Assembly (NCBI RefSeq): GCF_000002595.2
Contig: NC_057004.1
Coordinates: 7,663,888-7,727,887, forward strand
DNA: 64,000 nucleotides
Origin: Chlamydomonas reinhardtii
Lineage: Eukaryota > Chlorophyta > Chlorophyceae > Chlamydomonadales > Chlamydomonadaceae
Reading direction: 5' to 3'
Shown: positions 32,866 to 44,400 of the stretch, piece after piece
How the letters are laid out: each line of letters opens with the position of its first letter
Position numbering within the stretch: the stretch's first letter is position 1
The notes under the pieces: generated by a model
Databases searched by the model: none
What the model was told of the DNA's origin: nothing
Seen by the model: only the letters and a program-made list of their open reading frames with translations
Made by a program: the position numbers and the translations under genes

Positions 32866-35800
32866 ATGCTTCGGCCTGCGGACCTGTCGTTGAGCGCCAA
32901 GTTCAACCCACCACAGCAACGAGCCAAGCGCCATAATAAAGATATATATATCATAAGCCTGTCAGTGAGTACGCTGCTCCTCTCAGCGGTTCTTCCACTT
33001 GCGGGTGCCTCAGTGGACCTCCTCATCCGCCTTGAAGCCCGCGGGAAATATGCTCTGGCGAGAAACCCTGGCGTGCCTGACTTCTTTGGCGCCGACTTGA
33101 ATGGAACGACCACTGGTCCAGACTTCGTGCTTGTCGGAGCCCAGAAGGTGCGCCACGTCCGTAATTTTACGGAAAGTGCGTGCCACCCTTCTTGGCTAGC
33201 GAGCCTTGGCAAGCAAATACATGTTCGGGGGTGTATGTGTGTGTGCACATGTGCGATAAGATCCAGCGCAGCTCTGGCCGTGGCCATGTATGGTGTCTGG
33301 ACATAGAACAGTAGGAAGCAGCAGGCACCCATCCAGAAATGGGCGCCCAAGCAAACGATGCTGCTGCTGCCGTATGCCCCACCGCAACCGTACGCCTCAT
33401 CCATTTCCGCTGGCACTCCCACTGCAACCTCCACTCTCCACTACTGCCACCACCAGCGCTGCATGCGCACCCCTTCACAGCTCCACTGCAAGTCATCGCT
33501 CCTGCCACTGATGACCTGCACGTACGCAGACCGGCACCACGTCCCTGTACCAACACCTCATGAAGAACCCCTACCTGGCCTCCGTGGGCGGACCCGATCA
33601 AAAGGTGGGTAGGTCGGTAGACCGGCGGCGACAGACGTGCCGGGGGCGGCGGGAAGTAAGGGGCCCGGCCTCCCTGCGTGCGTCTCACGGCTGCCCTCCA
33701 GCAGTGTAGATACCCATTCTCCCCACCGTGCCCCGTTCAACCGCTGCCTCCTGTGTCTCTCATACCTACCTACCAGCACACGTGTGTGCGTGGCACGTGC
33801 GTCCTGGGCCACGCACATGCGTTCACACGTGCCCTGCTGCGTCCCAGCTGCCGCTGATCCCGCGTATCCCCGCCACAAGCCCACCCCCGCTGATACGACC
33901 CATCCCCAATCAAAACCCCACAGGACACACACTACTTCAGCGGCACCGGCAGCAAGTACGACAAGAGCTCGCTCTGTGATAACGAGGTGGAGCCCTACCT
34001 GCGCCTCACGGCAGCGGCGCGGCGGCAGCAGCGGCGGCACGGCGCCACCACCGTCATCACCCCGCAGCTGGTGGGCGACTTCAGCCCCACCCACCTGACC
34101 TGCATATGCTGCGCCGCCAGCCTGCGCATGGCAAACCCCAGCATGAAGGTGCGTGCGTGTGTGGGGTGTGGGGTGGTGGCGGGTGGCGGGTGGCGGATGG
34201 GTTTGTGGGGGGGCTAGAGGGCAGTGTGTACATGTGCTGCCCAGCCAGGCAGGGATGTACGCATGGGGCGCACACACACGTTTCCTTTATTTCCGCACAA
34301 ATGATTCACCTTGAACTGGGCGTTGTGCTTACCGGCGGTAGGCAGGCGGGGCCACACTCGTCAGACTCTGGCGCACATGCCGCAAGCTAGCCCGGCCGCC
34401 CACACACACCCACACTGCCCGCTCCCATCGTGCCGCATCAGGTGCTGGTGCTGCTGCGTGACCCGGTGTCGCGGGCGCTGTCGCGGTTCCTGGAGTTCAA
34501 GACACAGCGCCACCTGGCCGACTACTACCCGGACGCACTGGAGGTGCGCTTGCGTGCTTGTTTGTGCGCGCGTGTTGACTTTTTGTTTGTTTTGGCAGGC
34601 TAGCGGGTGGTTCTTTCGAGCAGGCCACCAATCACTCTTCCTGCCTGCGGCAGCGCCCTAGCTATCCGCCCAGCCCCATGCCCGCGCCATGCGGTCCAAC
34701 TGCACCATGCATCATGCCAACAGCTTTCAAGCCACACCTTTGTGTCGTACGTGGAGGCGGAGCTGGCGCACATGCGGCGCTGCACAGACACCGCCCGCCG
34801 CTTCCGTGCCCCGGCCTCCTCCTCAAGTGGCGGCGGCGGCATGCTGGGGGCCGCCGCCGCCGGGGCCGCCATGCCGCGCGGCTGGGGCGCGGGCTGGGAC
34901 CTGGGCCAATGGATGGAGGCGCAGTGCTACGCGCGCAGCAGTAAGCAAGTCTTCGCTGCGTGCCCTGCTTTCCTGGCTGTGCGTCCATCCGTGACCTCTT
35001 ATTAGCTGGGTGTCGTGTGCATGCCCTGATGACTCCTCAAGTGGGTCACGGCTCACTGCTCGCTGGTGGTGCTCGCCCGCAAGTCCTGCTCATTAGTCGC
35101 TATCCGCAAGCATTGGCAGGTGCTACTGCCCACCGATTGACTGCTGCACCCCTCCGCACACGCACGCTTGGGCGGCGGCTGCCGCTCCTGCACGCCGTAC
35201 TCATGCCGTGCCTCACCGCTGGCCCCGTCCGCCCTTGCATGCAGGCATCCTGGGCTGGTCTGCGTATGACATATTCCTTGAGAACTACGCCGCGCAGTTC
35301 GGGTGGCGGCAGGTGCGTGCGTGCGTGTGCAGGTGTAGCCGCCCTTGTACCCGGGCATAGTCTTCCCTCTTTAGTTGTGTGACCACTTTTGGCTGCGAAC
35401 CGGCCACCTCGGCTGATTAAGCCATCCCGCACCTTGGATTCTGGCTCCATATGTGTGAGTGTGCAGCGAGCTGACCACACCGCACTGCCACGCTCAAACA
35501 ACGTGTGGCAATGCTGCGGATCCCTTGACCGCCCACCCACTCACCTGACCACCGGCACCGGCACCTGCACGCGCCCGCAGATCAAGGTGCTCTACACACA
35601 CGACCTGCTGACGTCACCCGGCGCCACACTCCGAGCAGTGGAGGACTTCCTGGGGGCGCCACGTGCCAGGCTGGACCCAAACGACAAGCTCGACACGTTG
35701 GTTTACACGCGCGACTGCTACGTGAGTAGTGCAAACGGTGTAACTGCTGTACACGTGTGGTAGGCTTGCATTGCCACGCACGTCTTTTGTAAGTTGGCGC

Positions 35801-36369
35801 GCGCGCCGTATGATTGCATGCCTACCTGGTGCCCCAAGCGCCGCCTGTCTATGGGGTGCGCTCCTTACCGTCTCCTGCGTCCATGCTGTGTGTGCCTTGC
35901 TTGCCGGTGGCTGCAGTCCGACAACTGCCCCAAGAGGCGCCGGGAGCTGCGGCCGCTGACAGAGGTGCTGCTGGGCGCCGGGGCCGGCGGCGGCGCCATG
36001 AGCCCGGGCGATAACGCTCTGGCTGATGACCTGTGGGAGCAGTCGGCGGCGGCGGGAGTAGGCGGGGCAGCAGGGGCAGATGCTGCGGCTGGTAGTGGCG
36101 GAAGTGACGCCACAGCCGCCGGTACCGGCAGCACCATCAGCAGGAGCCCGTTCGGCCGGGCGGTGACGGCGCTGCGGCAGTTCTACGCCCCGCACATGCA
36201 GCAACTGTTCCGTTGGGCGGACCAGGGAGTCATCCCGCAGCCGCCGCAGGCGTGGAGGGACGCGTACGGCAGTAGCAGTGGCAGTAGCAGCGACAGCAGC
36301 ACGAGCCCAGGTCGGCGGCTGCGGCAGCTGGAGGACGGCAGTGGCGGTAGCGGCAAGCTTAGGGGGTAG
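32866..36369 (+). CDS. Type II membrane carbohydrate sulfotransferase
   Basis: Transfers sulfate from PAPS to a glycan in the Golgi lumen. Exons 32866-33147, 33530-33604, 33924-34148, 34442-34543, 34724-34940, 35245-35312, 35581-35721 and 35917-36369 give 520 residues with consistent phases. A signal anchor spans about residues 28-50 (IYIISLSVSTLLLSAVLPLA) after a basic N-terminus. The PAPS 5'-phosphosulfate loop is DFVLVGAQKTGTTSLYQHL (about 85-103), split by intron 1. The 3'-phosphate loop is VLVLLRDPVSRALSRFLEF (about 195-213). GWSAYDIFLENYAAQFG and IKVLYTHDLLTSPGATLRAV match the later core of heparan-sulfate-type sulfotransferases. There is a Gly/Ala insert near residues 255-280 and a Gly/Ser-rich C-terminal segment. 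In volvocine algae such enzymes would sulfate cell-wall or matrix glycoproteins; the acceptor here is unknown. ATG 32866 is the first in frame. Confidence 0.92.
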
Positions 36370-37628
36370 CGCGCTGTCAGTGTCATGCCGCAAACGTACG
36401 AATGATGAGGCATGAGTGTGCATACATATAAAGGAATGAAAGTGAACGTGTGTGGGACCGCACGTGCGCAAGCACAGGTACAGCATGTGTGCATACACAT
36501 CAGGCATTGTGGACTACTGAGAGTTTAGCGCTGCATAAGATGGCGTGCCCGATGAGCGTGAGCCCATACCGCCGCATGGTTTGGTGCGGTGTCTGCCTGC
36601 TGGTAGCAGTGGCTTGGTGGTATGATGGTTGCCTGAATTGATTACTTGTGGTAAGCCGGTGTGGTAGGCTGTCAGATGTACAACTACCGCAGCATATCTG
36701 CAGCAAACAAAGTACTCACATGCGCTCACTGCATAATACGAACACATTGTGGTTTGCGTTGATTGCATTGGTTACAAGACGGACCTGCTGACGCAGTTCA
36801 CGAGCCAGTGCCGTGGAGCCAGTGACGTGGAATACGATCACCCTGCTCTGGATCCCGGAGGTGATGTGCCGCCGCATCAACGGACGAATTGGTCCCTCAA
36901 GCCCGCCGCCTTCAGGCAACTTGGCGCGCCAGCACACACGAGCCAATCCAGCAAATCCTTTTGCCACGCATTGTATAACACCGCTGCACTGGAACCGACT
37001 CTCACTTCTCACACCGGCGGTGCCGCGGGCCACCAAGGAAGCATCACTTACCCAGCATCGTCACGCAGCCAGCCAGCAGGCAATCACGGCACACACCGCC
37101 CTGACGACCTCCCTTGTCGTCCACTACATCACGACGTCCGTGCAACCGCACCACTTGCAGCCCTCATCAGCCCCTCCACACGGCTGCATGCCCCCGCCGA
37201 GTGAGGCGTCGGCACTCCTCCTCTGCAGCCGCACCATTCAGCACACCGCACCGCCGCACCACACGTGCCGCCGGCCCGCCGCGTGTCCAAGCCGCCGGCT
37301 GGCTGCCTAGGCAAGTCACCGCGTGTCGAAAACACCACCATCACCAACAAAACGCGCCCTTCCAACCTAAACAAGACTGCGCCGCGCCGACCCCCCATTC
37401 TTCTGTCCTTACGTGCTTCTTCTAAGTCCACATGCACTCTGAAGTCAACATCTCGTTCATTCCAAACCGTACATTCACACCCCCGCTTGAGGCAGCGCAT
37501 GACTCCTTTGCCACACACTCGGCCCACGGCTGCTGGTTCGCTGCTGCAATGCACCCCCCTACCCCCCCATTTAACGCTGCACTGCAGGCGCGCACCCTAC
37601 GACGCCATGAACCTGCCGCCGCATAAGT
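36370..37628. other. Convergent intergenic region
   Basis: About 1.26 kb between the stops of two converging genes, so mostly their 3'UTRs. No coding sequence was recognised. Confidence 0.45.
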
Positions 37629-38852
37629 CTACTCCTCGTCCTCCTCCTCCTCCAGTCCCCGCCATGCAGCGCCGCCCGCCGTGAAACCGCCGCGCTGCCC
37701 CACCGCGGCGCCTCCGCCTCCACCACCCCCCACCCCACCGAAATGGTGGCGGTGCGGGAACGGCCCCGCCTCAGTCGCCTCGTCGTCGCCCTCATCCCCC
37801 GCGCCGCCGCCGCCGCCGCCGCCGCGTCCCCCAAACAGCCCAGCAAACATCCCCGGCGCGCCTCCGCCTGCAGCTCCGCCTCCGCCTCCTCCTCCGCTGC
37901 TGCCCTTGACGCCTCCACGCCCGCCCGCCGCGGCGCGCGCCGAGGACACCAGGCGGAACACCGCGAAGCCCAGCGGCACGCCGGTGACGATGAGCGCGAT
38001 GAGGGTGGCGGCTGTGAGCACGGTGAGCAGCACGCAGCAGATGACGATGGAGCCCGTGACCAGGATGGCCAGCAGGCCTGAGGGCGGGAGGGCGGGAGGG
38101 CGGGCGGGGATGGGGAGCACAAGTAGGGGGAAGGGGCGGGTGGGACATGTTGGCGTTTGGTTGGGCGTGTGAGCGGTGCACGTATGGCGACGCCATCGTA
38201 CGCCACGTGTCGTTGCGGTCAGCCTTCATAGCTGGCACTGCCGAACACAACGGGGAGCAGCTCCATCTCCAGCCGCGCGAACAACATCGCCCACACACAA
38301 ACCCTCTCCAACCCCCGCCCCGCCCCAATCACCGCGCCTCAGTGCCGCGCCCCCTGCCGTCTCTCTACACTCGTCGCCCATCGCGCATGCCCGCCCCTGC
38401 TCTCCCTCCCCTCCCTCCCCGCCCCGCCTCGCCCCCTCACCTCCCGCCGCCAGCATGCTGATGTAGCCCGCCGTCACCACGAACGTGAACGCCAGCGCCG
38501 CCGTGCGCAGCTTGCCCGGGCTGAGCTCCCAGATGTTCATGCCGCCGCCGCCCAGCAGCGCGCCCACGGCGCCGGCCGGCAGGAGCGACCCACCGCCGCC
38601 GCCGCCGTGCCGCGGCATGAGCGCCTCAGTCCAGTCGCCTACCAAGCCGCCAATAAAGCCGCTGCCGCCGCCGCCGGCTCCGCCGCGGCTGCCGCGGTGC
38701 GGCACAAGGCCGCCGCCGGCGTGGGTCAGGTATTGTGCGAGTTGCGAGCCGCCGTGGTGGCCGTGGCCGTGGCTGGGCCCCGCAGCGCCGCGGTGCGGCC
38801 CCGCGCCTCCGGCAGGGGCCCCGCTGTGGTGGTGGCGATAGACGTCCAGCAT
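37629..38852 (-). CDS. Gly/His-rich protein with a long hydrophobic hairpin, unknown function
   Basis: Two exons, 38852-38441 and 38077-37629, give 286 residues. The N-terminal 100 residues are Gly/His-rich (VYRHHHSGAPAGGAG, SHGHGHHGG). Then LRTAALAFTFVVTAGYISML and, across the intron, LLAILVTGSIVICCVLLTVL and TAATLIALIVTGVPLGFAVF form about 70 nearly uninterrupted hydrophobic residues, followed by a basic flank (RLVSSARAAAGGRGG). The rest is poly-Gly with an acidic end (GLEEEEDEE). This could be three short membrane helices or a long membrane hairpin of the kind that sits on lipid droplets, but the central proline knot of oleosins is absent. I do not recognise the family. The true start could lie in an upstream exon, since the frame stays open only 54 bases above the ATG. 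Confidence 0.65.
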
Positions 38853-41493
38853 TCCGAGCAGGCCGCCTCGGAGGACCGCCGTCTTAAGCGAGCTGCGCTG
38901 TTGCAACTAAACTAAAGCAGCACGCGCGGAGCTTCGGCGGAATGGCGGTCGCGGCAGCAGCAGAAAGAGAGCTGGCGAAAAGCAGGGCCTACGTGGCACT
39001 CTCGCACGCTCTTCCTTGCGCTGTGACCCGCTTGCTGCCCGCTGCTGCGCTGTGCTGTGGTGCAGCAGCTGCAAGACTCAGGGCCACACGCTGAGCCGCA
39101 AACACGCCTACGCGGGGCCAAACGGCCCTTGAGGTTTTGGCGGCAAGATCCGCGTTAAACGAAGCGCCGCTCGCAAGGCGTGTTGCTATTAGAGCAGGCA
39201 AAAGACGCCGTTTACTTGTAGCACTGCAGCTGTGTGTGTTGCTGCGGGTTGCTTACCGGCGAAACGGCCCGACTCGCGGTCATGAGCTCTCGATCGCCGC
39301 CGAGACGATTTTGCACACCCGGACTTGGTGCACCTGCTGCTGAACCTCATGCTGCTGCAAACTGCTGCTCATTTCATCCAGGCTGCTTCTGGCCTCCGCT
39401 TATGAATTGCTCGCTGGCTGGCTGCTGCCGGGCCCCCCGTGCTCCGACAGTGCACTCCCTACCTGCCAGGTCCAGCCGCCGCCCGCTCCGGCGCACAGCC
39501 ACGAGGGCCCCGGCCGCGGCAGAAGGCCGACAAGGGTCGGGGGCAGAGCGAGGCAGGCGATTGCTGCCTGATGGGGTCGTCCATACAGCAGGGGCCACCA
39601 CGGGGCAGGCCGCGCCCATCCCTGCGGATGCGGTGCCTGCCATTTTGACGGCATCCAACAGGCCCAGCGGACCCGCTCCCCAAGGTTACAACAGGGACCT
39701 GCTGACGCCTCCAGTACCAGCCGTGCACGGGAGCATGCGCCGACATCACTGGCTGGCTGCCAACTGCCTAGCGGCGGCAGCCCTCGAAGCCACCGCCGCA
39801 GTGCGACATCAGGCGCTGCTCCAAGCACGCCCAATCCTTGATGAGGCAGTTGTTGTATGCTGCAGCATGGACCAGAGGCGGTCGCCGGCCCGCTGATACC
39901 GGTTGTGGCCAGGGGGGGGGGGCCTGCCCTGCTTGTGGGCGACCAGACTTGGACGCCTTGCAGCAGGCACAATGCGCCGACGTTGGCGCGTCCGGGGGCT
40001 CTGCTGCTGCACTGCTGCATCGAAGCGCCGCTGCGCCGACTCACGCACGCCAGCCGCCGGTTGTACGGCCGCCCCCGAATGGCCGCCTACCCACCATCTG
40101 CTGTGGTGACCAGCCGCGCGGTCTGGCCATGCACCTGTAAGAACTAGCACGGCGCACTGGCGGCTGGTCCGGGTCGTCTGCGCCCTAAGGCTTTGCTGGG
40201 CTGCGCCGGCGCGAACACGCACCACGTCGACGACGCTGACGGTGTGGCCGTACATGGCCGTTGCGCCTGTGGAAGGTGCGGCGGCCCGCCCTCAACCGCG
40301 CCGCCCGAGCCCGCCGCCTCTGCCCGGCCCCCGTCCTGCCCACCCGCTGCCCCCCCCCCCCCGCCGTCCTGGCCCAGCAGCAGCGCCCTGGACACCACGG
40401 GGCGGCCGCGCGCTAGACAGCCACACCAGCAGCCGCAGCGCGCCGCACAGCTTGCCCGGGGGGGGGGGGGTCATCCCGGGCAATGAAGTCCTGCCTGCGG
40501 CAGGGAAGCGTGTCGGGCTGCGTGTACATGTGTGGGGACCAGCCACACAGCACAATGGTGGCATTCGGCCTCTGACCCCGCCCCGCCCCACCCCGGCCGA
40601 CACCATCCCGCCGCGTCCCCGCCTTACCCTGCCCCCCAGTAGCAACAACCCTCCCACCGCGCCAGCTACCTCGCCCAACCCCAGCCCACCCCACCCCACC
40701 TGTACCCTTTAGGCAAGTAGGCCCCGCAGCCTCACTCCCGCCGTGCGTGTCAGCCCGCCCCGCCACGGCCCAGCGATTCCCCTTCCTTTCTCCGGGACCC
40801 TGTCAGCATGCCTACAGCCTAGCCAGCTCACCCCGTGCATTTTGATAAGACAAGATCCGGGACACTTCAGTGGCTCAGGACAGGGGGGAGGGCTGCAGCG
40901 CTGCAGCGCGCCTGGCTGGCGTCATCAGGATGTTCAGAGGCGTGCTGCTGCCTAGGTACGCCCTGGCAGGCTGTTACGCTGCTACGCTCGACATGCCTGC
41001 GCGTATCGGTGCTCCTTCGCTCAGGAATGCCGCCGCGCAGGTAGCGGAAACAGGCGGGCACGAGCCATATAACAGGCCTAGGGTCCGCCCCGGGTCCGCT
41101 CGAGCTTTCAGGGCCCCAGAACGCCGTTGCTCATTCCCCCACTATAGTCAACGGTCGAAGCCGAAGGGGCAGCTGCCAAGTTGTCAACGGAATGCCGAGT
41201 TCGAAAGAGCGTGCCGGTCAGCTAGCTTCGACAACCCTGCGTCCATGGCAAATTTTTTATTATCTTGCATGTGATCTTGTATATTGCATGTGTTTTGCAG
41301 GGGCATGGGGCAAAGACTGTTCAGACTGTTGCTCCATTCCATTTCTGGTACGCCGAATTCAATAAAGCAACACCTGCGGTTTGATACAAGTGCCAGGCAT
41401 AATTGCCAAGATAGGTAGCTTTGAACACTCTTGACTCGGTGCCTGCGACTTGCGCCGACTTTTTTCCTAGCGCCTTGTGGCGACCCAGATACG
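38853..41493. other. Intergenic, no gene recognised
   Basis: About 2.6 kb. A plus-strand open stretch at about 39234-39896 and a minus-strand one at about 39400-40044 overlap in the same GC-rich sequence and have no recognisable domains, which points to composition rather than a gene. A G-run lies at 39912-39920 and a C-run at 40351-40363. The right end should hold the promoter of the acetolactate synthase regulator. An AT-rich patch at about 41250-41300 is the most promoter-like part. Confidence 0.35.
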
Positions 41494-44400
41494 ATGAAGC
41501 TCTGTAAAGAGAGGATTATCGACGGTAGGTTGAGCAGGCTTTCTGTGGTCCAATATTTGTGCGAGGTCGCTCACGGAAATTCGGGCCGACTGTACCACTC
41601 GCAGCTCGCCGCGCTGCCCAGAGCTGCCCGGTTGCGCACGTGGTTTCTGGTCGTGTTGCTCAGCGCGTGGCGTTCGGGCGGACGGCAACGCAGCAGCAGC
41701 AGCGGGCAGCCCATGTGGCGGTGAGTGATTTTGGAATCGCGCTGCACGCGAGCTCGGCTAACCTCGCATCTGTGCGCAGGTTCGCGTTGCGGAGGCTTCC
41801 CCGGCGAAGCCGGTGAGTCGGGCCTGGATCAGGCATAATCGCGGTGGGGCGGGGGAAGGGACGGAGCGAGCGGATTACCCGCAGGCCACGCACAGGCCCG
41901 AGACCGTGTCTCCCGTAGCTACTTTCCCTCGCCCCGCCCATCGCTGACGGACTCACCACCTGCTAGGGTCAGTTGCAAGTGCCAGTGCTCCTAGAAGAGG
42001 ACAAGGGGCTCACACCTGGCACGCACGTACATCGCCTGCCGCCTTCTCTCTCCTCGCTCCTCTCCTCCCCCTGTCCCGCGCCCCCTCCCTACCCCTCCCC
42101 CCCATACACACGCACGCCAAGCTAACAACCAGCAACCTCAGCTCCCAACCCTGCTGCTCGCCGCCCTGCCAGGCTGGCGACGTGTACCGTGTGGAGACGC
42201 GGCCCCTGGAGGAGGGCGTGGAGAAGCACATCATCTCCATCTTCGTGGCGGACGAGCCCGGACTCATCAACCGCGTGGCGGGAGTGTTCGCGCGGCGAGG
42301 TGGGCCCTAAGCTGGAGGCGAGGGAGGGTGTGTGCGGGCTGGGAGGAGAACAAGAGGGTTGGAGGCGGGCCGGGAGAAACGCGCAAAGTCATAATCGTTG
42401 GTATGGTTGGACAGGGACAGCTACTACGGGCATGGCTGGCTGCGATTGGGAAGACTAGGGTCGGGAAGTGCACTGGGAGGGAACGGGGCGCAAGCTGTGG
42501 CGGCTTTGAAGGGGCAGTGTTGTGCCATGTGGTGTGCTGCATGGTAGCAGGATGTGTAGGGGGGAGATATGGACAGGGAGGACAGAGTGCGGGTGGTTAG
42601 GAGGTGCCGGCGCGTGCGGCGGATGGCCGGCTGTCCGGGCATTCACAGTTGAACAGTTGCGTCTGGCAGGTGCTGGGGTGGGGGCGGGTTTGGGCCACAC
42701 AGGGCCACATCAGGCGCGGTCGGCACGGGGCTCGAAGGAGGATCTGGGAAGTGGGAGGACTGGATTGACAGGGGCGATCCGAAAGGCATCTGGAGGCGGG
42801 GCGGGGGCAGCCGGCATAGGAAGCCCCAGTGAACATGTTTACGGACGTGGCCTGCATTGCCTGCCCTCAGGCGCCAACATCGAGTCTCTGGCTGTGGGCC
42901 TGACGGTGGACAAGGCGCTGTTCACGGTGGTGGTGGCGGGCAAGGCCAACGTGGTGGTGAGGGGGAGGGGAGGGGAGGGGCGCCGAGAGGGGAGGGGAGG
43001 GGAGGGGGCGCCAGGAGCGGGAGGTGGAGGTGGAGGGGGAGGACGCAGGTAACAAGGCAGGCAGGTTTGGGTTGGCAGGCGGTCAGGCGCAAAGGTGGGG
43101 CAGGGAAGGGCTGTCGGGCGCGCGGGCGTGCAAGCACCACCGGGGTGAGGCTCTAGGGGTGGGGTTACAGGTTTGCGGGTGCGTGCTCGGCTTGCGGCAC
43201 TGGGCAACGAGCACGACCAGGCCTTACATGGACCACGTGGAGCTGATGCTGCGAGACGACATGCGGCTTGGGGCGCCCCCTGTCCTCGCCTTCCCCCGCT
43301 GCCCCCAGGCAAACCTGGTTAAGCAGCTGGGCAAGCTGGTCAAGGTGCGCTACGTGGAGGACATCACGAGCACTAACCGGATAGGTGAGGGGATGAGGAG
43401 GGAGGGGGATAGAGCCACAACAGAGCAGGAATGCGCCGGGGAGGGGGACCGGGCAAGAGGATTGCAGCAAAGGACGGAGAGCGGCGGTGTGTTTGACCGG
43501 GCCACAAGCTCTCTTCCAGCCTCCTGTCAACCTCCCAACCGCGGTGTCACATCTTTGCTCCGGTTTCCCACAGAGCGCGAAATGCTGCTGCTGAAGCTGC
43601 GTGTGCCGGCCGGCTCCACCCGGGCCGAGGTGCTGGAGCTGGCGGCTGTGTTCCGTGCGCGCGTGGTGGACGTGGGCGATGAGACCCTAAGCCTGTGCGT
43701 CACTGGTGACCCGGGCAAGGTGAGAGGGCGTGGTTTGTATGGACTGGGTAGTCAGTGCTAAGCCCAAGGAACAGGAAGGGCGCGGGGCAGTGCGGGGCAA
43801 GGCAGCAGGGAGATCCGGGGGGGGGGGGTGCGGCGAGGGTGTCAAAGCTGGGGGGGCCGTGAGAGGACCTCGCCGGGTACCGGCCTTCGTTGGGCGGACG
43901 GTAAAAGGCAGTAAGGGGCTCAAGCAAGGGGCTCAGGTACTTTGTGTGTTGACGAGGGTGGTGGAGGCATACACCTTGCGCGCCTCCAGTTAATGACCAG
44001 CAACACCAAGCGCATGGACAGTCTGCGCAGCATCAGCGGCGGTCGCAGCAGCGGCCAGACGATCAGCTGCCTCGTCTTTGCTTGTCGTACTTGCAAGCCC
44101 CCTTGTACTTCATCCCGCGTGCCACCTCCCCACCTCCCCGCCACCCGTCCCCCACTACCATACCCTCCCCGCCCAGCTGACCGCCATGATCAAGGTGATG
44201 TCGAAGTTCGGCATCGAGCAGCTGACCCGCACCGGCCGCATCTGCCTGCGCCGCGGCGAGGCGCTGCTGGAGCGGTCCGCGGGCATCCCGGAGCAGATTG
44301 CGGTGCCGCTGCCGGAGGCGGCCAAGGTCAAGGCGGCGTCGTCCAACGGCGCGTGAGTGGTACCCGCGTGAGGAATGCACCTGCACCCGGCAACGCAGCC

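Noticed and set aside
38853-41493. Candidate gene at 39234-39896 (220 codons)
   Set aside because: Overlapping frames open on both strands, no motif, no plausible start or splice partners.
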